Below, in pieces: positions 17,875 through 25,055 of a stretch of DNA of 64,000 nucleotides (positions within the stretch are counted from its first letter, which is position 1; each line of letters starts with the position of its first letter). Source of the stretch: a virus. Both the position numbers and the translations under genes were made by a program. The notes under the pieces were generated by a model. The model was given only the letters and a program-made list of their open reading frames with translations, made no database searches and was not told where the DNA came from. The DNA is taken from positions 1 through 64,000 of IMG/VR virus record IMGVR_UViG_3300043419_002186. One strand, 5' to 3'.

Positions 17875-18519
17875 ATGAGCAACCTTCCCGCTGGCACCGA
17901 GTACCTCCTCCCCGTCGTCGAGCAGCTTTCGCAGAAGCACGGCTTCTCGAAGTACCTGCTCCTCGGCATCCTGAACGCGGAGAGCCGCTACGGCCTCGCC
18001 CTCAAGCCCAAGGGGCCCGCGGGCAGCGGCGACTTCATCGCTCGTCAGGCGACTGCAGAGCGCGACGCGCGCATGGCGAAGTCGCCACTCCCCGGCGTCG
18101 AGAAGAAGCAGGTCCCCGGCATCAAGGCGCGTGGCATCGACCACCCCGTCATGGCGTGGGTCCCCACGACCAACGGCTGGGGATGCGGCCTCTTCCAGCT
18201 CGACTACGAGAGCCACTTCGACTTCTGCAAGTCGGGTGACTGGGTGGACCCGTTCAAGGCGGGCGAGTACGCCATCACCAAGATTCTCAAGCCGAACCGC
18301 ATCTTCCTCGCGAAGAAGCACGGCCTCACGGGCGTTGCCCTCGAACACGCGATGGTCGCCAGCTACAACGCGGGCGCGGGTCGCGTGTCGAAGTTCCTGA
18401 CGGACAAGAAGAACATCGACTCCTGCACGTTCCACCCCGGCTACATCGCCAAGATTTGCGGCGAGGCCGACCTGCTCGCTGGCGCGTCGGGCGCTTTCAT
18501 GTCCCCGAACGTCGCGTAG
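17875..18519 (+). CDS. Lytic transglycosylase-like peptidoglycan hydrolase
   Basis: 214 residues. The fold signature of soluble lytic transglycosylases/goose lysozymes is clear. NAESRYG gives the catalytic Glu at 36. It is followed by a Gly-rich NGWGCGLFQLDY motif (about 100-111) and ASYNAGAGRV (about 162-171). It should cut host peptidoglycan at entry or lysis; without a signal peptide it may be virion-borne or depend on a holin. The palindrome at 17855-17864 directly precedes GGAG, and a TTGGGC / TACACT pair lies just upstream as a possible promoter. Confidence 0.85.
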   Translation: MSNLPAGTEYLLPVVEQLSQKHGFSKYLLLGILNAESRYGLALKPKGPAGSGDFIARQATAERDARMAKSPLPGVEKKQVPGIKARGIDHPVMAWVPTTNGWGCGLFQLDYESHFDFCKSGDWVDPFKAGEYAITKILKPNRIFLAKKHGLTGVALEHAMVASYNAGAGRVSKFLTDKKNIDSCTFHPGYIAKICGEADLLAGASGAFMSPNVA

Positions 18520-18533
18520 CGCGGAGTCCCCGG

Positions 18534-18956
18534 ATGTCGCGCTGCACCGACGGACGCAAGGACCCGGACCTTTGGGAGTCTGTCAAGCGCAAGGCGAAGG
18601 CACGCGCTTGCCGTCGGAGCAGTGCCCGCTGCGGCACTTGGGACGCACGCATCGCTCAGGACGCGGGGCGCATCTACCGTGAAGCGGGTGGCGAGTACTG
18701 CGGGCCCCGCTCGCGTGCACAGCGCTCCCTCACGAAGTGGACGAAGGAAGACTGGCGAACCGATTCGGGCAAGGCAGCGTGCGCCCGCGTCACGAAGTCG
18801 GGCCACTGCGCTGACCGCTACCTTCCCGACGCTGCTTGGAAGAAGCTCACGCCCGCACAGAAGCGCGAGACGCAGCGAGCCAAGGCGCGAGGGAAGTCCC
18901 AGTTCGTCCCGAACGCTCCCGCGGCGAAGCGCGCTGGTCGGAAAGCGAGGAAGTGA
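18534..18956 (+). CDS. DUF5872-like basic protein
   Basis: 140 residues from ATG 18534 (an upstream in-frame ATG lies inside the lysin gene). The centre and C-terminus carry the pattern TKWTKEDWRTDSGKAAC ... YLPDAAWKKLTPAQKRET and then a Lys/Arg-rich tail. I recognise this as the DUF5872 type, best known from eukaryotic giant viruses and environmental viral genomes, where its function is unknown. The N-terminal third adds a Cys/Arg-rich part. A near-match of the palindrome (GAACCGATTC) lies at 18757. It overlaps the next start as TGATG. Confidence 0.6.
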   Translation: MSRCTDGRKDPDLWESVKRKAKARACRRSSARCGTWDARIAQDAGRIYREAGGEYCGPRSRAQRSLTKWTKEDWRTDSGKAACARVTKSGHCADRYLPDAAWKKLTPAQKRETQRAKARGKSQFVPNAPAAKRAGRKARK

Positions 18957-19429
18957 TGCCGAAGTGCCTCAAGGTCCGTGGTGCGAAGAGCTGCGTGAAA
19001 GTGGACGCGGACGTGTTCGCTCGCGCGCAGAAGCACTCTTGGCACATGCACAGGAAGTACCCTGCAACGACGCTCGGCTCGGGACGTGACGCGAAGAAGC
19101 TCTACCTGCACCGCTTCGTGCTCGGCTCACTCGGGACCGTCATCGACCACAAGAACGGGGACCGTCTCGACAACAGGCGCGCGAACCTGCGCCGAGCCTC
19201 GAAGTCGCAGAACACCGCGAACATCGGACGCATCGCGACGAACAAGACGGGCTTCAAGGGCGTGATGCACTACGGCGACCGCTTCCGCGCCTTCGCGCAC
19301 CTGAACGGCAAAACCCGCTACCTCGGGACCTTCGATTCCGCTCGCGATGCCGCGTGTGCGTATGACCGCGAAGCCAAGCGGATTTTCGGTCGTTTCGCAA
19401 AGACCAACGGCTTGAAGTGCAAGGTCTGA
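18956..19429 (+). CDS. HNH endonuclease with AP2 domain
   Basis: 157 residues, start chosen by the TGATG overlap with the previous stop. The HNH core is visible (LHRFVLG with His52; VIDHKNGDRLDNRRANLR with His65). It is followed by an AP2 domain (about 97-155: GFKGVMHYGDRFRAFA, LGTFDSARDAACAYD, FGRFAKTN). It is a paralogue of the protein at 1031 but lacks that protein's Cys-rich N-terminal part. A mobile homing-type enzyme embedded in the late operon; a palindrome follows the stop at 19434-19443. Confidence 0.88.
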   Translation: MPKCLKVRGAKSCVKVDADVFARAQKHSWHMHRKYPATTLGSGRDAKKLYLHRFVLGSLGTVIDHKNGDRLDNRRANLRRASKSQNTANIGRIATNKTGFKGVMHYGDRFRAFAHLNGKTRYLGTFDSARDAACAYDREAKRIFGRFAKTNGLKCKV

Positions 19430-19445
19430 AGCCGAATCGATTCGC

Positions 19446-19480
19446 GTCCACATTGACTTCCTGAATCACCTCGGGAACCA
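19446..19480 (+). promoter_or_regulatory. Candidate late promoter element GTCCACATTGACTTCC
   Basis: The same 16-base string occurs upstream of 19543 (about 19446) and upstream of 20231 (about 20166), both rightward and ahead of capsid-candidate genes. TTGACT resembles a -35 box; the bases 17 further on are not conserved (AACCAT, TGGGAT). Confidence 0.45.
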
Positions 19481-19542
19481 TCGCCAAGTCTCAACCTCGG
19501 CCCCACACGGAGTGGGGCCACTTACGACAGGAGCACGAAGTC

Positions 19543-19971
19543 ATGGCCCAGCTTTCTCTCTCGGCGGTCGCTCTTCCTTCGGCTTGCGCCGGTCTCGGGA
19601 ACATCATCCCGGCCGCGCAGGACAGCCTTTACGCCAACGGTGGCGTGTTCGCGTTCGCTGACGGTTCGTCGGGTTCCGACGTCGTCACCAGCGCGGAGCT
19701 TCTCTCGTCCCTCGACGCCTCGGGACTGCTCTACGCCCTCTTCAACACCTCCTTCAGCGACATCTCGGGTGGTGACAGCGCTGCCGTGCAGGCGCAGAAG
19801 GCCTTCGCCGTCCTCGGCGGCGAGCTGGCCGTGTCGAACCTCGGCATCGCCTCGGCCGCTTCGGCCATCAGCATCGCGTGTGCCTCGGGCTCGAAGCCGA
19901 CCCTCGCGCTGACCACCACGGGCGTGGCGGGCTACTTCCGTATCCGTCTGCTCAGCGCCATCGCGGCGTAA
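19543..19971 (+). CDS. Small virion protein, candidate capsid component
   Basis: 142 residues, Ala/Ser/Gly/Leu-rich, after an AGGAG site. It alternates short helices and strands, has no membrane segment and few charged residues, as in many small capsid or decoration proteins. It opens the block of five beta-rich proteins up to 22889. The leader shares the string GTCCACATTGACTTCC with the leader of 20231, a possible late-promoter element. Capsid role is inferred. Confidence 0.55.
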   Translation: MAQLSLSAVALPSACAGLGNIIPAAQDSLYANGGVFAFADGSSGSDVVTSAELLSSLDASGLLYALFNTSFSDISGGDSAAVQAQKAFAVLGGELAVSNLGIASAASAISIACASGSKPTLALTTTGVAGYFRIRLLSAIAA

Positions 19972-20010
19972 TCCCACTTCACCTCAAACCGAATCGATTC
20001 GGAGACTCCA

Positions 20011-20163
20011 ATGCCCAAGGCAAAGAGCGCGAAGGCGAAGGCCCATCAGGCGAAGTTCAAGAAGATTGCCCAGATGTGTCAGGCGCAGGTCGTCGGTGGT
20101 GGCAAAGGCCGCGCCAAGAAGGTCGGCGCGTGCATGAAGGCCGCGTTCAAGAAGGCCAAGTAA
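20011..20163 (+). CDS. Lys-rich mini-protein
   Basis: 50 residues (too short for many gene finders), starting ATG after palindrome 19991-20000 and GGAG. It is almost entirely Lys/Ala/Gln helix with two Cys (MPKAKSAKAKAHQAKFKK ... GACMKAAFKKAK). The charge suggests nucleic-acid binding or DNA packing in the virion. Similar basic mini-proteins occur at 28832 and 32032. No known family. Confidence 0.6.
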   Translation: MPKAKSAKAKAHQAKFKKIAQMCQAQVVGGGKGRAKKVGACMKAAFKKAK

Positions 20164-20230
20164 GCTGTCCACATTGACTTCCCGACGCACCCACGGTGGG
20201 ATGCTCGGGCAACACAGGAAGGAGCACCAC

Positions 20231-20788
20231 ATGTACTCGGAAGGTCTGATGGGTCTGAAGGATGACGCGATGCGGGTCGCCAAGATTGGCGTCGGCATCG
20301 GTCTCGGCATCGCGGGCGCGAAGGTCGTCGATTCGATGATCCCGTCGTTCTCGTACTCGGAGTGGGTCAAGCCGCTCGTCCTCGTCGGCGCTGGCGCTGC
20401 CGTCTACGGCTTCGGCAAGGACAAGTCCTACGCCGCGTGGACCTCGTCGTTCGCCGCTGGCTGGACCGCGGTCGGTCTCGGCAAGCTCATCGGCGCCACT
20501 CTCGACGCCGCTGGCGCTGCCTCGGCCCCGGCGGGCATGGCTGCGAAGATCAAGGCCTACGTTCCGTTCGCGGGCGTGGACACCTACGACACCGGCCTCC
20601 TCGCGGGTCTCGGCTACGGCGGCTACAACGCGTCGGTCAGCCGCTACATGATGGCTGGCTCGCCCACGCAGGTGCAGCAGCTCATGGGCGCCCCGCTGCA
20701 GGTTCAGCAGCTCGCCGGTCTCGGCTCCAGCGTCCTCAACGGCGCGAGCGCGATGGCTGGCGCCCCGATGTCCGCGACTCTGGTCTAA
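20231..20788 (+). CDS. Glycine-rich virion membrane-associated protein
   Basis: 185 residues from ATG 20231 (AGGAGCACCAC spacing). Residues 15-33 and 45-58 are glycine-rich hydrophobic segments (VAKIGVGIGLGIAGAKVV; PLVLVGAGAAVYGF). A Met/Gln/Leu-rich tail follows with two related QQL motifs (QVQQLMGAPLQVQQLAG). It may insert in a membrane or pack into the shell. Placed among the capsid candidates; function unproven. Confidence 0.55.
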   Translation: MYSEGLMGLKDDAMRVAKIGVGIGLGIAGAKVVDSMIPSFSYSEWVKPLVLVGAGAAVYGFGKDKSYAAWTSSFAAGWTAVGLGKLIGATLDAAGAASAPAGMAAKIKAYVPFAGVDTYDTGLLAGLGYGGYNASVSRYMMAGSPTQVQQLMGAPLQVQQLAGLGSSVLNGASAMAGAPMSATLV

Positions 20789-20886
20789 CCTCCACTGAGG
20801 CCGAATCGATTCGGTCTCATCGACGACAACCCGACCCCAAGCGGGTCACGACTGAGCCGCGAGAGCGGCAGAAAGAGGCAAGGCAA

Positions 20887-21537
20887 ATGGCTATCCTTCG
20901 TGCGACTGATGAGACGGGCGTGTACGAGATCGAGGGCCTCGGCACCAAGATTCGTCTGCTGGAGTGGCGCGCCGGTTCGTTCTACGACACGGTGCAGTTC
21001 TCGTCGGGCGTCCAGACGCCGGGCGCGATCCAGCAGCTCTTCCAGAATCTCCAGAACAAGAACCGCCAGCATTCGAACCTCGACAACAACGCTGGCCGTC
21101 TGCCCGCGCTGAACGAGCTGATCACGAACCGCGTCGGCGCGCACATCCTGCAGGCCTTCGGCGCGACCCTCGCGCTCGACAGCGACATCATCCAGTTCGC
21201 TCACGCGGCGTACCTCCGCGTGTCCGTGAACCAGACCCGCCTGATCGCGGACGCCCCGCTCTACACGTTCCAGAGCGGCTACGGCGTGACGGGTTCCACG
21301 ACCCGCAACGGCACGGGCGTCGTGACCGTCGGCGTGCCGTCGGCCGCCGCTGCCCCGCAGCTCCTCGTCGCTCAGCCCATCGGGCCGAACGACTCCATCG
21401 GCACCGACTCGTACATCGCGCTCTACGCCAACACGTGGGCGAGCGCCTCGGGTCAGAACAACCCGGCGAACTTCGTGAACGCGGTGCAGGCCACCCTGTT
21501 CCTCGACGGTCTCGTCAAGAAGCCCGCCACGGCGTAA
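20887..21537 (+). CDS. Candidate capsid protein (beta-rich)
   Basis: 216 residues, starting MAIL like the protein at 22266. A mixed N-terminal part is followed by strand-rich stretches and an Asn/Gln-rich end. There are no membrane segments, and this is the size expected for a single jelly-roll subunit. Its last 14 residues (TLFLDGLVKKPATA) closely match an internal stretch of the early zinc-ribbon protein at 53905 (TIFLDGLIKRPATG). It may be a major virion protein; structure prediction is needed to say which fold. Confidence 0.5.
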   Translation: MAILRATDETGVYEIEGLGTKIRLLEWRAGSFYDTVQFSSGVQTPGAIQQLFQNLQNKNRQHSNLDNNAGRLPALNELITNRVGAHILQAFGATLALDSDIIQFAHAAYLRVSVNQTRLIADAPLYTFQSGYGVTGSTTRNGTGVVTVGVPSAAAAPQLLVAQPIGPNDSIGTDSYIALYANTWASASGQNNPANFVNAVQATLFLDGLVKKPATA

Positions 21538-21641
21538 TCCGCCAAGGCGAATCGATTCCCGCTTGACGGCGGGAGTTGGTCAAGGAGGGCGATTGTCGCT
21601 ATCATGCGGCAGTCGCCCTTCGTCTTTCACAGGAGCACGTC

Positions 21642-22241
21642 ATGCAGATTGTTCCCCCGCCGCCCGACCAGTTCATCGAGACGCTGCGTTCGCGCATCGT
21701 TGAAGGTCGGACGTTCGACCCGTATCAGTACCGGCCCATCGTGATTCCGCTGCAGGTGCAGCTCGGGCCGACGGCGAGCGGCGGCTTCTCGCAGCAGGGA
21801 CAGGCGACGTTCGTCATTCCCTCGAACCAGCGTCTGCTGATTCGCCAGTTCCTGCCCATCATCACGCCCGTGGGCGTCGATGGCATCAGCGGCATGAGCA
21901 GCTCGCTCGATGCGACGAGCGGCGTGTTCAACGTCGGCGTCCCTGCGGTGGGCGACGTGCTCGCGGGCGGCACCGTGCTCGACCGCGTCCTCGGCAAGGC
22001 GCAGAACTGCCGCGTCTCCGTGTCGATGATCTCGTCCACGTTCCAGCTCTTCCCCCAGTACCAGTTCTCGCTGGGTGACCTCATCTCCACGAACTCGCCT
22101 GACACGCAGCTCGCGGACATGCCGGGAATCATCCCGCAGGGAACCACCATCGAGATGCTCGCTTCGCTGCAGGACGCGGGCGCTGCTGGCGCGACGACGC
22201 AGTACGGCATCGCCATCGTCGGAACCTACATCGCGGTCTAA
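21642..22241 (+). CDS. Candidate major capsid protein, single jelly-roll type (inferred)
   Basis: 199 residues from ATG 21642 (AGGAG ahead). Strand-like blocks alternate with loops (QATFVIPSNQRLLIRQFLP; NCRVSVSMISSTFQLFP), closing with TQYGIAIVGTYIAV. The neighbour at 22266 ends with the matching TEYGLTCVGALVRAR. Two adjacent related beta proteins of about 200 residues recall viruses that build capsids from two single jelly-roll proteins. Family membership is inferred from pattern, not shown. A TATCAT hexamer at 21599 could be a -10 box. Confidence 0.5.
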   Translation: MQIVPPPPDQFIETLRSRIVEGRTFDPYQYRPIVIPLQVQLGPTASGGFSQQGQATFVIPSNQRLLIRQFLPIITPVGVDGISGMSSSLDATSGVFNVGVPAVGDVLAGGTVLDRVLGKAQNCRVSVSMISSTFQLFPQYQFSLGDLISTNSPDTQLADMPGIIPQGTTIEMLASLQDAGAAGATTQYGIAIVGTYIAV

Positions 22242-22265
22242 GCCGCAGCGAACAGGAGCTTCACC

Positions 22266-22889
22266 GTGGCTATCCTCACTCCCGCACCCCGGAACTTCCA
22301 GCAGCGCATCCGCTCGGAGCTGACCGAGGGGCTCGAACTCAGCTACTACGACATCATCCCGTCCATCCTGCACCTGCGCGTGACGCTGGAAGGGACGGGT
22401 GCTCGCCCCAACGTCCAAAACCCCGGTAGCGCGAGTGACATCTACCGCGTCGCTGGCGACTACAACTTCCTCATCAGCGAGATTCACGCTCACGTCGCGA
22501 TGAACCAGCTCTCGCAGGAGAGCACGGTCGGCGCGACGGGTCTGAACTCGCTCGTTGGCGTGCGCAACCGCACCGCGGTGAAGGCGATGAACGCGAAGGC
22601 GTTCCTCGTCAACCCCGACCGCAACGACCTGCGCTTCGTCGAGACGGACATTCAGAACAGCTCGAACCAGTTCGGTGGCTCGGTGATTTCGCCCCTCTCG
22701 CTCGGCTCGCTGATGCCCGAGTGCGGCGGCATGCCGATTCGCATGATCGACAAGGGCTACGTGATGCCCCTCATCGTTCCTGCGAACGAGCGCATCAAGA
22801 TGAGCGTCATCCTCCTCGACCCCAACGCGACCCTCGGGCAGACGGAGTATGGTCTGACCTGCGTCGGCGCACTGGTTCGCGCCCGCTAA
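22266..22889 (+). CDS. Candidate second major capsid protein (inferred)
   Basis: 207 residues from a GTG start with AGGAG upstream. Beta-rich, no membrane segment. Its C-terminal region (VIPLIVPANERIKMSV-like strands, then TEYGLTCVGALVRAR) parallels that of the 21642 protein, suggesting an old duplication. With 20887 and 21642 it forms a tight three-gene set that is the best place in the window for the shell proteins. An alternative is a spike-base or vertex protein. Confidence 0.5.
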   Translation: MAILTPAPRNFQQRIRSELTEGLELSYYDIIPSILHLRVTLEGTGARPNVQNPGSASDIYRVAGDYNFLISEIHAHVAMNQLSQESTVGATGLNSLVGVRNRTAVKAMNAKAFLVNPDRNDLRFVETDIQNSSNQFGGSVISPLSLGSLMPECGGMPIRMIDKGYVMPLIVPANERIKMSVILLDPNATLGQTEYGLTCVGALVRAR

Positions 22890-22904
22890 ACAGGGGTCCT
22901 CCGC

Positions 22905-24062
22905 ATGTCTTCGTACTCCTTCGGTGACGGAATCCTTCCTCCCATCAAGCGCAAGCCCGCTTCGACGCCTCCTGCGTCGGAGATGGCGCAGTCGTCCATT
23001 GCGCCCGCTCCTCTCGCGGGTCCGATGGATAGCCAGCACGTCGCTGTCCTTGAGGGCGTGGACCATGAGCAGCAGCTCGGGACCGTCATCAACCTCGCGC
23101 AGAAGCGGGAGCAGAAGACGGCACCGAAGAGCGCCCGAATCGATTCGGCGTTCAAGGAAGTGAAGGCTTCGCTCCCCCGCATGCCCTCCACCTTTCAGGT
23201 GACCGGCGGCGCGGGAGGAGCCAAGCCGAGCAGCTCGGGAGGAGTGAAACAGCTTTACGCGGAGTCGCAGACGGGAGGAGGCGCTCCTCCCTGCATGACG
23301 GTCTGCGACCTCGTTTACATCATCGAGGCCGCGAAGCGCAGTCGCGCGGTGACGGTGAACTTCCCCTCCACCTCGAAGCTCGGTGTGGCGCGGGCGCAGA
23401 CGCAGCTCGCTTGCGTTCCTCGCACGCTGAACGCGGACCAAGCGAAGGCCTTCGCCCCTCGGGCGCAGCAGATGCTCGATGCCATGCGCCCCTCGGGTCA
23501 GGACGTGGCCGAGTGCGTGGCTCGTTACTGCCGCGAGCACGGATGCCCCACGGACGGCGTGAAGGTCGCGACCATCGAGCAGGTCTGCCAGCTCGTCTTC
23601 GCCATCAAGGCGGCGCAGTACGGCCGTTCCTTCAGCATGAGCGTGAACGGCTCGAACGCCACGCTCTCCGCGGAGCAGATGAGGGAGCAGGGCCCCCGCA
23701 TCGCCGCCACGCTCAAGGCGATGCTCGACAAGGGGCTCACGACTTCGGACGTGATCGCCGCGTGCGAGAAGAAGTACTGCGAGCAGTACGGCTGCGCTCC
23801 TTCTGCGACGACGACGACGACGGGCGGGGGAACGGGCGCGGGTGCCGGTGCTTCCTGCCCCGAAGGCACGCACTTCGACATGGCGAGCGCCGAGTGCGTT
23901 CCCAACGATGTGCCCGTCGCCAAGGTGGACACGGGGAAGAAGGGGTTCGGCTGGCTCGCGGCTGCTGGTGTCGCCGCGGTCATCGCGAAGAAGGTTCTGT
24001 TCGTGTCCGCGCTCGCTGGAGCGCCCAAGCTGGTCGAACTCGAAGACGAAGACGAGGAGTGA
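22905..24062 (+). CDS. Cys-rich membrane protein with internal duplication
   Basis: 385 residues. A Pro/Ala-rich N-terminus leads to two tandem ~80-residue repeats (about 125-215 and 220-300). Each starts C-x-LV-[YF]-x-I-x-AA and ends C-x3-YC-x-[EQ]-[HY]-GC. A Thr/Gly linker, a C-x-PEGTHFDMASAEC segment, one membrane helix (about 350-368) and an acidic tail (ELEDEDEE) follow. The paired Cys suggest disulfide- or metal-stabilised domains outside a membrane. A palindrome (23147-23156) is read as RIDS. Confidence 0.65.
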   Translation: MSSYSFGDGILPPIKRKPASTPPASEMAQSSIAPAPLAGPMDSQHVAVLEGVDHEQQLGTVINLAQKREQKTAPKSARIDSAFKEVKASLPRMPSTFQVTGGAGGAKPSSSGGVKQLYAESQTGGGAPPCMTVCDLVYIIEAAKRSRAVTVNFPSTSKLGVARAQTQLACVPRTLNADQAKAFAPRAQQMLDAMRPSGQDVAECVARYCREHGCPTDGVKVATIEQVCQLVFAIKAAQYGRSFSMSVNGSNATLSAEQMREQGPRIAATLKAMLDKGLTTSDVIAACEKKYCEQYGCAPSATTTTTGGGTGAGAGASCPEGTHFDMASAECVPNDVPVAKVDTGKKGFGWLAAAGVAAVIAKKVLFVSALAGAPKLVELEDEDEE

Positions 24063-24065
24063 AAG

Positions 24066-25046
24066 ATGCGCGCCCCCAAGTACCCGCTCATGCCCGCCAC
24101 GCTGCAGGGCCTCGCTGGACGCCCCATCACGGGAACCACCATCGCTGACGTGGTGCGCGCTCAGAAGGACGCGCTGCTCTACTCGGACAGCCGCGTGCCT
24201 CTGACGGGGCAGTACTACGACAAGTTCCGTGCGACGCAGCAGGTGCGTACCCGCGCTCCCGCGGAGTTCACGAACGCGCAGGTGCGCGGCATCAACAACA
24301 AGGCGGGTGGCGTGAAGAGCTTCGCCGCCGCGACCTACAGCTACCCGTCGGGGCAGATGGTCATCGGCGCCGCCCTCGCGGGCATGGACGTGTCCACGCA
24401 GACGAGACTTGCGCGCTCGCGTCTCGCGGGCCTCGGTGCTGCCACGTTCGATGATTCCAACATCGACACCTCGCGCATCTCCGCTGGTGTCCTTGGCTTC
24501 GGCGCCGATGAGGAAGATGGCGCCGTCTGTGGCAAGGACTCGGGCAAGGGCGGCTGCGTGCAGGTGAAGGTCAACCGCGTCCGCAAGGCGCTCGCCGCGG
24601 CCGGGAAGGACCCGAACAACGACGCCGCGGTCCTCTACTTCGGCGCGATGCGCTGGGGCACCATCGACTCGCTCACGAAGGCCGTGCAGCAGTACTGGGA
24701 CCTCTTCCTCAAGGGAGAGCGGGCCCCGGACAGCAACTACGCAGACCTTCTCGGAGAGGCGAAGAAGATCGCGGAGAAGGCCGACAAGGTCATAAGCGAC
24801 CCGACCGTGCAGAAGGGCATCTCGACCGTCTCTCAGTACACGGGCAGCGGCGTCAGCCCGATGGGCACCTATCGCCCGCTCCCCGGTGCTCGCTCCATCA
24901 GCACCACCGCGGCGCAGGTCTCCGAATCGGTTCGTCGCGCGGCGCTGCCCCCTGAACGAAGCAGTGGCATGGGCATCGGCACCGTCGCCATCGGAGCCGC
25001 TGTCCTCGTCGGTGGCTTCTTCGCCTACAAGGCCTTCGCGAAGTAG
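24066..25046 (+). CDS. Putative virion membrane protein
   Basis: 326 residues, three bases after the previous stop. A long soluble region contains two Cys near 158-167 (VCGKDSGKGGC) and helical segments. One C-terminal membrane segment (GIGTVAIGAAVLVGGFFAYKAF) lies at the very end, an arrangement seen in tail-anchored and internal virion membrane proteins. A degenerate palindrome (GAATCGGTTC) occurs at 24924. No family recognised. Confidence 0.65.
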   Translation: MRAPKYPLMPATLQGLAGRPITGTTIADVVRAQKDALLYSDSRVPLTGQYYDKFRATQQVRTRAPAEFTNAQVRGINNKAGGVKSFAAATYSYPSGQMVIGAALAGMDVSTQTRLARSRLAGLGAATFDDSNIDTSRISAGVLGFGADEEDGAVCGKDSGKGGCVQVKVNRVRKALAAAGKDPNNDAAVLYFGAMRWGTIDSLTKAVQQYWDLFLKGERAPDSNYADLLGEAKKIAEKADKVISDPTVQKGISTVSQYTGSGVSPMGTYRPLPGARSISTTAAQVSESVRRAALPPERSSGMGIGTVAIGAAVLVGGFFAYKAFAK

Positions 25047-25055
25047 GAGCCCCAA

